NCBI RefSeq assembly: GCF_030123365.1
Contig: NZ_CP126107.1
Coordinates: 667,501 to 731,500, forward strand
From: Neobacillus sp. SuZ13
Lineage (GTDB): Bacteria; Bacillota; Bacilli; Bacillales; Cytobacillaceae
Direction: 5' to 3'
Length of the DNA stretch: 64,000 bases
The stretch's first letter is position 1, and every line of letters starts with the position of its first letter. The notes beneath the pieces were generated by a model. The model was given only the letters and a program-made list of their open reading frames with translations, had not been told where the DNA came from and ran no database searches. This document shows, in pieces, positions 54,136 to 62,902 of this stretch. The position numbers were made by a program, and so were the translations under genes.

Positions 54136-55119
54136 ATGAATTATCGTGAACTAGGTAATACAGGAATCATGATCAGTGAGGTTAGTTTTGGCACATGGGC
54201 AATCGGTGGTGCTTGGGGGAAAACAAATGACACAGAAGCACTGATATCTTTACAATATGCGATTGACCAAGGTGTTAATTTTTTTGATACGGCCGATGTA
54301 TATGGGGACGGTCATAGTGAAGAGTTACTGGCCCAAGCCACAAAAGGCAGGGAAGACCAGATTTATGTCGCAACAAAGTTCTGCCGTCAGGGAGACATTT
54401 TTGATCCGAAAAATTATAGCTATGAAAAAGTTAGTGCCTATTGTGAAGACAGTCTTCGCCGTTTGAATAGAGAGGCGATTGATTTGTATCAAATTCATTG
54501 CCCGGCAACGGAGATTTTGCAGGATGGCAGTGTTTTTGAAGTAATGGATCGGTTGAAACAGGAAGGGAAAATCCGTCAATATGGAGTTAGTGTGGAAACC
54601 GTTGAAGAAGGTCTTATTTGTTTGGAGTATCCAAATGTGAAGAGCCTGCAAATCATCTTTAATATGTTCCGCCAAAAGCCATTAGAGAAATTAATCCCTG
54701 AGGCTTATCAAAAAGGGGTAGGACTTCTCGTAAGATTACCGCTGGCAAGCGGTCTGCTCACTGGTAAGTATACTGCCGAGCATAGATTTGAAGAGGATGA
54801 CCACCGCCGATTTAATGAAAATGGAGAAGCTTTTAATGTAGGGGAAACCTTTGCGGGTCTTGGATTCCAGAAGGGTGTTGAATTGGCTGATCAATTAAAG
54901 TGGATTGGAGAAGGACGGAAATCGATGGCGAGCGGAGCACTACGCTGGATTTTGGACCAAAAAGAAATTACATGTATTATTCCTGGGTTTAAAAATGTTA
55001 AACAGGTGGAGGAAAATCTCTCAGCACTTGAGACAAAACCATTCTCAGAAGAAGAAAAGCAAGAGCTTCAACGATTCTATCAGGAAAAAGTAAAGGATTA
55101 TATTAGAGGTCCGTATTGA
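54136..55119 (+). CDS. Aldo/keto reductase
   Basis: A 327-residue (beta/alpha)8 NADPH-dependent oxidoreductase: FDTADVYGDGHSEELL with catalytic Asp and Tyr, YVATKFC with Lys, DLYQIHCPA with His. It resembles the YajO/YhdN-type group acting on sugars or carbonyls. In this locus it may reduce xylose-related aldehydes or act on the reducing end, but this is inference. AGAAAGGAG precedes the ATG; 19 bases after the esterase, so co-transcribed. Confidence 0.87.
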   Translation: MNYRELGNTGIMISEVSFGTWAIGGAWGKTNDTEALISLQYAIDQGVNFFDTADVYGDGHSEELLAQATKGREDQIYVATKFCRQGDIFDPKNYSYEKVSAYCEDSLRRLNREAIDLYQIHCPATEILQDGSVFEVMDRLKQEGKIRQYGVSVETVEEGLICLEYPNVKSLQIIFNMFRQKPLEKLIPEAYQKGVGLLVRLPLASGLLTGKYTAEHRFEEDDHRRFNENGEAFNVGETFAGLGFQKGVELADQLKWIGEGRKSMASGALRWILDQKEITCIIPGFKNVKQVEENLSALETKPFSEEEKQELQRFYQEKVKDYIRGPY

Positions 55120-55136
55120 GGGGGTGTTCAATAAAT

Positions 55137-55739
55137 ATGATTAACGAAGTTCCTACATCGCGTAAGGCAGTGGCGATTACGTTTGATGATGGTCCTAATC
55201 CCATCTACACACCTCAAGTATTAGAGATTTTTTCGGAGGCAGCTGGAAAAGCGACCTTCTTTATGATTGGTGAGCAAATGAAGAAAAATCCTGAGATGGT
55301 AAAACAAGTGGCTGCCCTGGGACATGAAATCGGGAATCATACGTTTACTCACCCGAAATTATCTCAACTAAGTAACATCGAATGTTTAGAAGAAATCGAA
55401 CAAAATGAGGAATTAATAGAGGAGCTGACCGGACGAAAACCTGTTGTCTTTCGTCCTCCTTATCTCGATTATAATCAGGGAACGTTTTCATTACTCGAGC
55501 AGAAGGGATATCCGATGATTGGTGCACTTAATTTAGAGGCTAAGGACTGGGAACAGCCAGGGGTAAGTCATATCCTCGAAAAATCAAGAGACGGGATAAA
55601 AAATGGCAGTATATTAATTTTTCATGATGGCTATGGGGACCGTTCACAAACGATAGAAGCGGTACGAATGCTAGTTTCTGAGTTAACATCACAAGGCTAT
55701 CAACTTGTTACGGTGAGTGAACTATTAAAATTAGCATAA
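55137..55739 (+). CDS. Polysaccharide deacetylase (CE4, NodB domain), cytoplasmic type
   Basis: ATG at 55137 ten bases after GAGGGGGTG gives 200 residues; the TTG at 55116 overlaps the previous gene end. The NodB motifs are ITFDDGPNP (catalytic base and metal Asp), HEIGNHTFTHPKL (metal His pair), FRPPYLDYN, and LIFHDGYGDRSQ with the late histidine. There is no signal peptide or membrane anchor, unlike peptidoglycan deacetylases. Next to Axe2 and xylB, removal of acetyl groups from imported xylo-oligosaccharides is the likely job. Confidence 0.85.
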   Translation: MINEVPTSRKAVAITFDDGPNPIYTPQVLEIFSEAAGKATFFMIGEQMKKNPEMVKQVAALGHEIGNHTFTHPKLSQLSNIECLEEIEQNEELIEELTGRKPVVFRPPYLDYNQGTFSLLEQKGYPMIGALNLEAKDWEQPGVSHILEKSRDGIKNGSILIFHDGYGDRSQTIEAVRMLVSELTSQGYQLVTVSELLKLA

Positions 55740-55775
55740 AAAGAGGAAGCACATTAAGCGTTTGTGCTTCCTTTT
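55740..55775. terminator. Terminator of the xylB-esterase-deacetylase unit
   Basis: AAGAGGAAGCACA pairs with TGTGCTTCCTTTT around nine bases; T run on the + strand. Confidence 0.8.
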
Positions 55776-55807
55776 GCTTCTCCAGTTTCACAAGTATTCT
55801 ATAAGTG

Positions 55808-56422
55808 TTAAGCGGCTGCCTGCCCTTGTTTTTTTTCGATTTTTTGAAAGGCTACATAACAGGATGCCATGATGATTCCCGCCGTAATGCTCCCGCCAAA
55901 GATAAACCATAGTGCCGGTATAAACTTCATGACAAAAATCGCTGCGATAAACCCAATGATCATCATCATATTAGGAATCGGATTCACTAGCATGATGAAG
56001 AAAGCATTTTTAAACAACTGGATAAATTTCACTTCATAGTGAACGTATACGGGGATAATATACAAAACTGTAATGACAATCGTGAAAATAATTAAGTATA
56101 GAGGAATTTGAAAGCTTGTATTGATTTTAATATAGAACAGATCAATGTAAATAATAATCGCTAATATAGCGAGAACCAGTCCTAATCCATTACTTCTTAG
56201 GAACTCTTTTTTATAGGTATCCCAAAAGGTTTGAAACACAGGGATATCACTTTCACCCATGAGCCATTTCCTTATAACCGCAAACATTGCCACGGTGGAT
56301 GGGCTAATTCCAAACAACACGAGTCCAAGGAGTGAGAAGCCAATCCATAATAAATTAACATAGGCAAACTTGGTGATCCACTCAGTCAGGGTATATAGAC
56401 CACTCATCGACAGCTTATTCAT
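55808..56422 (-). CDS. YesL-like membrane protein (DUF624)
   Basis: A 204-residue protein with five or six membrane segments; the N-terminal half GISPSTVAMFAVIRKWLMGE and FQTFWDTYKKEFLRSN are typical of DUF624/YesL proteins. Such genes lie next to YesM/YesN-type two-component systems and sugar ABC transporters in bacilli; role unknown, possibly transporter assembly. It is divergent from the histidine kinase gene, with 175 bases between. Confidence 0.85.
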   Translation of the reverse strand: MNKLSMSGLYTLTEWITKFAYVNLLWIGFSLLGLVLFGISPSTVAMFAVIRKWLMGESDIPVFQTFWDTYKKEFLRSNGLGLVLAILAIIIYIDLFYIKINTSFQIPLYLIIFTIVITVLYIIPVYVHYEVKFIQLFKNAFFIMLVNPIPNMMMIIGFIAAIFVMKFIPALWFIFGGSITAGIIMASCYVAFQKIEKKQGQAAA

Positions 56423-56597
56423 AAAAACTCCCCTTCTTAATGGTGCTTAGTTTTATATAAATTATAGACGATTGAACCTATATTGAACATGACAAACTTT
56501 TAAAAAATTAGCAGATTTTTGATTTTTTAAAATAATATTACGGGATTCGACAAATTGCGGTATAGTAGTTTAAAAACGATTCTAGAAGGGCGATAAT

Positions 56598-58376
56598 ATG
56601 TTCTCGAGATTGCATAAATGGAACACGTTACGAAATCAAATACTCGTCGTATTTTTAGTCGTTATGCTGATTGTTTTAATGATTGTCGGCCTGTTAACTT
56701 TTAATAGAGTATCAACGTTGCTGAAAAATAATGCTGAAAAACAGATTCAACAGACAGCAGTCGAGGCAAATGGAAGATTAGAATCATTATATAAACAAAT
56801 TAGCACGGCCTCGAAACTGGTCATGACGAATGATACGACTCAAAGAACCTTAACTAAGGCATATGGAGGAAACCCTATTTCTTTCACCGAGCGCCAGCAA
56901 TTAAAAGGAATTGTAAATACCATACAAGCTAATACAGAGGGGATTTTTTCTTTTGAACTTTATACCAATACGATGGACCGTTTAATTCCACTAGATGATA
57001 CGAATCTAGTCACTAGGATTGACGGGAAGTGGATCCAGCAGGCTGATAGCGCGAATGGACGACTGGTTTGGATTGGTGATGATCCGCATAACTCAGATAA
57101 CATCCTCGCTCTAAGACGAGTGAATTTAATGGGGCGTGACTACGCAAATGGCGGATATCTGCTCATTAGTATCTATCGGAATTATCTGCAGTTCGTGGAC
57201 CAAGACGAAACCAATATTGAAAACCAGTATTCGATATTATTAGATCAAAATTCAAAGCCGATTCTATCAAACTACCAAAAATCTCTTAAACCGATTATAA
57301 AAAATGAAGCTCCAACTCTTTCTCTGAATAATCAGGAGTATATGATGACAAAACAAACGTCTAATCAAACCGGGTGGACAATGGTCATCTTAACCCCTGT
57401 TAAGGCTCTAACAAAAGGAATTAGTGTATTACGTTCGGGAATAATTATATCTGGGATTATTGGCTTCATTATCTTTTTGATTAGTTCGCTCTTTTTATCG
57501 ACTTTTATTACAAGGCCGATTACTAAATTAACGAAAACGATGCAGCAGGCAAGCGCAGGTTCATTAACGATGAACCCCAGCGTTACCACGGTCAATGAAA
57601 TCAATGAATTAAATAGTACTTATAACCAACTGGTGAAAGAAACCAATCATCTGATTAAAATGGTGTATCAAAAGGAAATTACCAGAAGCCGGAGTGAATT
57701 AAAAGCATTACAAGCGCAAATTAATCCCCATTTTCTATTTAATACATTGGACGCACTAAAGTGGACGCTTGAGGACAAAGATGAGGAAGAGCTGGCAGAG
57801 TTTGTCGTAGCCATGTCTAACTTATTCCGTTATACGATAACCAAGCAAAACGATGGAGATTGGGTTTCTATAAAGGACGAAATCCAACATATTGAAGACT
57901 ATATGGATATTATGAAGATGCGTTTCGGTGATCACTTAAAATGGAATTTATCCATGCCTGTTGAAACCGGGCACGTGAAAATTCCAAAATTGTTGATTCA
58001 GCCGTTAGTCGAAAATGCGGTTCTACATGGAGCAGGCAATACGATGAACCCATGTACGATATCGGTTACTATTCAACCAACGGCTGATCAAAATTATTTG
58101 AAAATACTTGTAGTGGATGACGGCCCAGGTATCAATCAGGAAAAATTAGAATCTATTAAACAGGCCATTCAATCAGGCGGGATTATCTCTAAAAGCGGCA
58201 ACGGGATTGCGATTTCCAATGTTCACAAACGCTTGGAATTATACTATCCTGATCGTCTAAAAAGTGGACTTACCATTATGAGTGAAGTAAACATTGGAAC
58301 AACGGTTTCATTTGCCATACCGGTAAAGAGGGAGGAAGACCATGTTGAATTCAAAGACAATTTTGATCGTGGATGA
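56598..58376 (+). CDS. YesM-family sensor histidine kinase (XynD-like)
   Basis: A 592-residue membrane kinase. Membrane spans at about 14-36 and 279-302 enclose an extracellular sensor. A HAMP linker (ITRPITKLTKTMQQAS) leads to the His_kinase domain with H378 in QINPHFLFNTLDALKW and a HATPase_c (LLIQPLVENAVLHG, VVDDGPGI, GNGIAISNVHKRL). It probably senses extracellular xylo-oligosaccharides, as XynD does in Geobacillus, and phosphorylates the response regulator whose gene overlaps its end by 35 bases. Confidence 0.9.
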   Translation: MFSRLHKWNTLRNQILVVFLVVMLIVLMIVGLLTFNRVSTLLKNNAEKQIQQTAVEANGRLESLYKQISTASKLVMTNDTTQRTLTKAYGGNPISFTERQQLKGIVNTIQANTEGIFSFELYTNTMDRLIPLDDTNLVTRIDGKWIQQADSANGRLVWIGDDPHNSDNILALRRVNLMGRDYANGGYLLISIYRNYLQFVDQDETNIENQYSILLDQNSKPILSNYQKSLKPIIKNEAPTLSLNNQEYMMTKQTSNQTGWTMVILTPVKALTKGISVLRSGIIISGIIGFIIFLISSLFLSTFITRPITKLTKTMQQASAGSLTMNPSVTTVNEINELNSTYNQLVKETNHLIKMVYQKEITRSRSELKALQAQINPHFLFNTLDALKWTLEDKDEEELAEFVVAMSNLFRYTITKQNDGDWVSIKDEIQHIEDYMDIMKMRFGDHLKWNLSMPVETGHVKIPKLLIQPLVENAVLHGAGNTMNPCTISVTIQPTADQNYLKILVVDDGPGINQEKLESIKQAIQSGGIISKSGNGIAISNVHKRLELYYPDRLKSGLTIMSEVNIGTTVSFAIPVKREEDHVEFKDNFDRG

Positions 58377-59130
58377 TGAGCCAAGAACCCGCCAAGGACT
58401 AAAGAAAATATTAGATACTTGGGCAAATGGACAATATCAAATAAATACAGCTTCGAATGGAGAAGAAGCTATTGAACTGATGAAGCAACATAAAGTGCAT
58501 ATTCTCATCACAGACATCCACATGCCCGAAATAACGGGGTTACAATTATTAAAAATCGCGAAAGAACAAAATATATTCCCTGTCATCATTGTGATATCGG
58601 CATATTCAGAGTTTGAATATGCCCAGGAAGCTCTTCGTTTAGGGGTAATTAACTATTTACTAAAACCCATTAGTAAAAAAGCGTTAATAGAGGCCGTAGA
58701 GGAAGCAGTCCAAACGGTGGAGAAAAAAGAACGGGCCGGATTAATCGAGAAAGTGGTAGATACGAAACTTGTTGATGCCAATTCCCAAAATCCTTCCAAC
58801 CGTGAACCGATTAGGGAAGCGATTGATTACATCAACAACCATTTAAAAAATGAGTTATCCCAAAAGGAAGTAGCCGATTATGTTCATTTAAATCCAAGTT
58901 ATTTAAGTGTCCTCTTTAAGGAACATGTCAAATTAACTTTCAGTGAATACGTAACCCGACGGAGAATCCAGCGTGCGAAGGAATTATTGGTATCTACTAA
59001 TCTTCCAATTAACGATATTGCAGAAGAATCCGGGTATAAAACGGCTAAATATTTTATTAAGATTTTTAGAGAACTAGAGGGAATGACACCAAGCGCATAC
59101 CGAAAGGACAATAATGAAAAGGCTTTCTAA
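58342..59130 (+). CDS. AraC-type response regulator (YesN/XynC-like)
   Basis: A 262-residue protein: receiver domain at 1-122 with phospho-acceptor D58 (LITDIHMPEITG), then two AraC helix-turn-helix motifs (about 155-255: SQKEVADYVHLNPSYLSVLFK and PINDIAEESGYKTAKYFIK, each quoted in part). It would activate the ABC transporter operon beginning 107 bases downstream. The start lies inside the kinase gene, after GGGAGGA, so translation is coupled. Confidence 0.9.
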   Translation: MLNSKTILIVDDEPRTRQGLKKILDTWANGQYQINTASNGEEAIELMKQHKVHILITDIHMPEITGLQLLKIAKEQNIFPVIIVISAYSEFEYAQEALRLGVINYLLKPISKKALIEAVEEAVQTVEKKERAGLIEKVVDTKLVDANSQNPSNREPIREAIDYINNHLKNELSQKEVADYVHLNPSYLSVLFKEHVKLTFSEYVTRRRIQRAKELLVSTNLPINDIAEESGYKTAKYFIKIFRELEGMTPSAYRKDNNEKAF

Positions 59131-59236
59131 AAATAGTAGTATTTTTCCTAATCGTTGTGACCTATTTTTCAGAACTATCTGAATGTAGACTATAAATGTA
59201 AGTAAAATCTAGAAAAGGTCATAGGGGGGAATCACA

Positions 59237-60556
59237 TTGTTAAGAAAGAAAACGGTTGCAATCTTTATGTCTGTAATCATGCTTGTCTCTCTAGTGCTTG
59301 CGGGTTGCTCTTCCTCAAGTTCATCAGAGGAAAGCAGTTCAGATGGTAAAAAAGTTATCAAATTCATGCATTTGTGGCCGGAAGGCAGCTCGAATGCTCA
59401 GTTCTCCATTGTAAAAGACATTATTAGTGAATATGAAAAAGATCATAATGTAAAAATTGAAACTGAAATTTTAAATCCAGATCAATATAGGGAAAAGCTT
59501 AAGGTCTTAGCGTCTTCTAATGAACTGCCTGATATTGGCATGACTTGGTCAGATGGATTTATTAAGCCTTATGTAGAAGGTAACATGTTAGCACCGCTGG
59601 ATGACATCGTGGAGGGAGATGCAGATCTTAAAGATGCATTTATCCCAGGGGTAAAAGAATCATATGCAGTGGACGGAAAAACATATGGTCTTCCACTAGA
59701 ATTAAATATTTCCTACGTGTTCTACAACAAAGAAATCTTCAAGAAATATAATCTTGAAGTTCCAAAGACTTTCTCAGAGTATAAAAATGTTGTTAAAACT
59801 TTAGCAGATAATGGCGTTGTTCCTGCGACAGTTGGTGCGAAAGACGGCTGGCCGGCATCTTTCTGGTTTATGTACCTAGCAGACCGGATTGGCGGGCCTA
59901 CTATTCTAACAGATGTTATTAAAGGGAAAGCAAAAATGGATGATCCAGCTATTGTAAAAGCAGCTGAAGAGGTACAAAACCTTGTCGACATGGGTGGATT
60001 TGTTAAAGGCGCGAGCGCATTATCAAATGACGATGCAAAAGGTTACTTCATGAACGAACAAGCAGCGATGTTCTTAACGGCTACTTGGGAGTTACCAAAC
60101 TACACAACAAGCCCAGATGTTAAACAAGAATTTAAAGATAAGATTGGCTATTTCAAGTTCCCAACTTATGAAGGCGGAAAAGGGACAAGCATCAACAGCT
60201 ACGTAGGAGGCCCTGGTGTTGGTTTATTCGTAGCAAAAGATTCTAAAGTTCAAAAGGAAGCAAAAGATTTTGTTGGCTATCTTGTGAAGAGATGGGGAGA
60301 AAAATCTGTAACTGATGCGGGTGTTATCCCTGCGACTAAAGTAGACACATCTAAGCTGGATTTGGCTCCAATGTACATTGAAATCTTAAAGGATTTGGGT
60401 GAAGCATCGAACGTAACAACCTACTTTGATACTCAATCCAGCCCGGCAGTATCGGAATTACACCATGATTTAGTAACCGCTCTATTTGGAAAACAAGTGA
60501 CGCCGAAAGAGTTTGTCAAACAGCACGCGGAAGAGCTTGCAAAAGAGCAAAAGTAA
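59237..60556 (+). CDS. ABC transporter sugar-binding lipoprotein (XynE-like)
   Basis: TTG start after AGGGGGGAATC. The 439-residue protein opens with a lipoprotein signal ending in LVLAGCSS (lipidated C24), then a Ser-rich linker and an SBP_bac_1 fold (KKVIKFMHLWPEGSSNA, DIGMTWSDGFIKPYVE, GKTYGLPLELNISYVFYNK, in pieces). It is the extracellular binding protein for an oligosaccharide. By position after the YesMN-type pair and near xylanase, xylo-oligosaccharides are expected. A hairpin and a palindromic repeat separate it from the permease genes. Confidence 0.9.
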   Translation: MLRKKTVAIFMSVIMLVSLVLAGCSSSSSSEESSSDGKKVIKFMHLWPEGSSNAQFSIVKDIISEYEKDHNVKIETEILNPDQYREKLKVLASSNELPDIGMTWSDGFIKPYVEGNMLAPLDDIVEGDADLKDAFIPGVKESYAVDGKTYGLPLELNISYVFYNKEIFKKYNLEVPKTFSEYKNVVKTLADNGVVPATVGAKDGWPASFWFMYLADRIGGPTILTDVIKGKAKMDDPAIVKAAEEVQNLVDMGGFVKGASALSNDDAKGYFMNEQAAMFLTATWELPNYTTSPDVKQEFKDKIGYFKFPTYEGGKGTSINSYVGGPGVGLFVAKDSKVQKEAKDFVGYLVKRWGEKSVTDAGVIPATKVDTSKLDLAPMYIEILKDLGEASNVTTYFDTQSSPAVSELHHDLVTALFGKQVTPKEFVKQHAEELAKEQK

Positions 60557-60581
60557 AATGACCTAATAGAAATTCATGTGT

Positions 60582-60606
60582 AGAGGGCATACAACTTATG
60601 CCCTCT
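60582..60606 (+). other. Hairpin after the binding-protein gene
   Basis: AGAGGGCATA and TATGCCCTCT form a ten-pair stem around CAACT without a good T run. It probably stabilises the binding-protein mRNA or partly terminates, giving more binding protein than permease. Confidence 0.7.
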
Positions 60607-60629
60607 ATCATTTTAGCTTCTTTTCAAAT

Positions 60630-60814
60630 GGCTGTGTTAAAGATTAATGTTAATTTTTGTACTCAGTTGATTGGAGTGGAAGGCACGAAGACTCCTGCGG
60701 GAGTACGGGGCAGGGGAGACCCCGCAGGCGCTAAAAGCGCCGAGGAGGCTCCCCGGCACGCCCGCGAACCGCTCGTGCCTGGAACGGAAATCAACAGACA
60801 AGTTTAACACAGCC
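60630..60814 (+). repeat. Long copy of a GC-rich palindromic intergenic repeat (185 bp)
   Basis: Ends are GGCTGTGTTAAA and TTTAACACAGCC, an inverted repeat. Inside lie GTTGATTGGAGTGGAAGGCA and its partner region with GTGCC and GGAAATCAAC, plus a very GC-rich core with nested stems. Such elements are scattered in Bacillus genomes. It sits within the transporter operon, between binding protein and permease genes. ORFs inside it are artefacts. Confidence 0.9.
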
Positions 60815-60839
60815 TTTCAAATAAGAAAGGAGTATTCAT

Positions 60840-61715
60840 ATGAGAAGTGTAATGTCAAATAAATGGGTAATCAGTCTTTATGTACTTCCTGCCTTAATTC
60901 TTATTCTCTTATTAATCTATATCCCAATTGTCTTAACAGGGTATTATGGTTTGATGGACTGGAACGGCATCGGCAAGATGAAGTTCATCGGTTTAGAAAA
61001 TTACATTGAATTAACAAAGGACACAAAGTTTTGGCAAAGTGCATGGCATTCTCTGTTACTCGGTCTTTTTTCAACTGTAAGCTTGGTTGGTTATTTAATT
61101 TTATCCTTGATTTTAGCAAGTAAAATCAAAGGTGCTAACTTTTTAAGAAAAATCTACTTAATCCCGATGTTATTATCTTCAGTAGCAATCGGACAGCTTT
61201 GGGCGAAGATTTTTGACCCAACGAACGGTATGCTTAACAGATTGCTAGTGTTGGTTGGCGTTGAAAATCCTCCGCTTTGGCTAGCGGATTCTAAAATAGT
61301 ATTATTTGCCCTTTTCTTTCCAATCGTTTGGCAATATGCAGGTTTCTACATCATTATTTTCTATGCAGCGTTAAAAAATGTTCCTGAAGAACTGATCGAA
61401 GCGGCGAAAATAGATGGAGCAACGCCAATTCAAATTGCTTATAAAATTAAGGTTCCTCTTATTGCAGGCGTCATAAAAGTCATGGTCATCCTAGCCATTG
61501 TCGGTTCATTAAAATACTTTGACTTGATTTTCGTCTTAACCGGCGGCGGACCAAACGGTGCGAGTGAGGTTATGGCCTCTTACATGTATACAGAAGCATT
61601 CAGTAAATATAACTTCGGTTACGGAAGTGCGATTGGATTCGGATTATTGATCATCTGTCTTGTGGCAACATGGCTAATTCAAAAATTACTTAATACAAAA
61701 GATGTTGACTATTAA
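60840..61715 (+). CDS. ABC transporter permease, MalF type (XynF-like)
   Basis: A 291-residue protein with six membrane spans and the binding-protein-dependent permease loop EELIEAAKIDGATPIQIAYKI, which docks the ATPase. ATG follows AAAGGAG at seven bases. It forms the channel with the next gene product. No ATPase gene is present, so a shared MsmK-type ATPase encoded elsewhere must energise it. Confidence 0.9.
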   Translation: MRSVMSNKWVISLYVLPALILILLLIYIPIVLTGYYGLMDWNGIGKMKFIGLENYIELTKDTKFWQSAWHSLLLGLFSTVSLVGYLILSLILASKIKGANFLRKIYLIPMLLSSVAIGQLWAKIFDPTNGMLNRLLVLVGVENPPLWLADSKIVLFALFFPIVWQYAGFYIIIFYAALKNVPEELIEAAKIDGATPIQIAYKIKVPLIAGVIKVMVILAIVGSLKYFDLIFVLTGGGPNGASEVMASYMYTEAFSKYNFGYGSAIGFGLLIICLVATWLIQKLLNTKDVDY

Positions 61716-61732
61716 AAAGGGGAGTGAAAAGG

Positions 61733-62626
61733 ATGAGTAAGGTTGCAGTTGAAATACAAAAAACGACCCTATCAGCTTCTTATAAAACCAGTAAATCACT
61801 AGGAAACAAAATTGGATTTGGAATCTTGTACTTCGTACTGGCAGTGATTGCGATTATTCAGGTTTATCCGCTGGTATGGCTGTTCCTGTTTTCCTTAAAG
61901 ACTAATCAAGAGGTTTTTGGGATGTCACCTTTTGCACTTCCACAAGCTCCACAATGGGGCAACTATGCAAAGGCTTGGACAGCGGGTCACATCGATGTTT
62001 ACTTCTTTAACAGTGTGCTGTATACAGTCGCAGCGGTTGTTCTTACTGTTATTCTTGCGAGCTTTGTAACGTTCGCAATCACAAGAATGGAATGGAAATT
62101 AAGTGGATTAGTTCTAGGTTTGTTTATGGCTGGATATATGATTCCGCTTCATTCAACCTTAATTCCATTATTTAATTTCTTTAAAACGGCCAATATGATT
62201 GATAATCCAATGTCCGTTATCCTATCGTATGTAGCATTTAACCTGCCGATTACGATTATGATTCTATCAGGATTCTACAGAACAATCCCAAGGGAGATTG
62301 AAGAAGCGGCGGTTGTGGATGGCTGCTCCATCCATCGGATCTTCTTCCAAATTACCCTGCCAATGACAGTACCTGTCCTTTCAACAACTGTCATTATCAA
62401 CATGATCTATAACTGGAACGAATTCGTATTTGTTAATACATTCCTTAGTTCCGACAAATGGAAAACGATTACGGTTGGGGTAAACAACTTCGTAGGACAG
62501 TACTTGACTGACTGGGGTGCGATTGGTGCAACGCTGATGATTAGTATTATCCCAGTATTGATTGCGTACTTTATTTTAAGTGACCGCATTGTAGAGGGGA
62601 TTGCGGCAGGGTCTGTTAAAGGGTAA
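61733..62626 (+). CDS. ABC transporter permease, MalG type (XynG-like)
   Basis: ATG at 61733 after AAAGGGGAG gives 297 residues; a GTG nine bases earlier is in the same frame but overlaps the site. Six membrane spans, with the EAA loop in REIEEAAVVDGCSIHRIFFQ. It pairs with the MalF-type permease. It is the last gene of the operon, followed by a strong terminator. Confidence 0.9.
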   Translation: MSKVAVEIQKTTLSASYKTSKSLGNKIGFGILYFVLAVIAIIQVYPLVWLFLFSLKTNQEVFGMSPFALPQAPQWGNYAKAWTAGHIDVYFFNSVLYTVAAVVLTVILASFVTFAITRMEWKLSGLVLGLFMAGYMIPLHSTLIPLFNFFKTANMIDNPMSVILSYVAFNLPITIMILSGFYRTIPREIEEAAVVDGCSIHRIFFQITLPMTVPVLSTTVIINMIYNWNEFVFVNTFLSSDKWKTITVGVNNFVGQYLTDWGAIGATLMISIIPVLIAYFILSDRIVEGIAAGSVKG

Positions 62627-62633
62627 TAGTGAG

Positions 62634-62662
62634 AAAAAAGCTGACTTGGGTCAGCTTTTTTT
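62634..62662 (+). terminator. Terminator of the ABC transporter operon
   Basis: AAAAAAGCTGAC pairs with GTCAGCTTTTTT around TTGG. Confidence 0.92.
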
Positions 62663-62749
62663 GATTCTCTTGCAAATGAGGAAGACGTGATTGAAATAAT
62701 CAAAGGGAGAATCGTGCCTGGTACCAGTCGATTTCAATGTAAGGAGGGA

Positions 62750-62800
62750 ATGGATGCAATTAATCGTGCAGCTCCAGCCAAATTTAGCGGTAAGTGGTAA
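62750..62800 (+). other. Short ORF with good binding site, possible gene remnant
   Basis: AAGGAGGGA stands directly before an ATG whose frame gives 16 residues (MDAINRAAPAKFSGKW) and stops. The same frame is open about 40 codons upstream. It could be the tail of a deleted gene or a small peptide. The rest of the 276-bp gap between terminator and xylanase shows nothing. Confidence 0.25.
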
Positions 62801-62850
62801 CTATTAACCAATAAGGGCCGACTTGTTTCATTTTATTTCGATTGTCATAA

Positions 62851-62884
62851 AAAACCAGCTCCTTCTTTGCGAGGAGCTGGTTTT
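62851..62884 (-). terminator. Terminator of the xylanase gene
   Basis: AAAACCAGCTCCT and AGGAGCTGGTTTT form a thirteen-pair stem around eight bases; on the minus strand a T run follows. Confidence 0.9.
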
Positions 62885-62902
62885 GGCTGTTTACCTATTT
62901 TC

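Noticed and set aside
60598..60862. Two overlapping + strand ORFs of 60-70 codons
   Set aside because: They lie in the GC-rich palindromic repeat and run into the permease start; stems, not coding, explain the openness.
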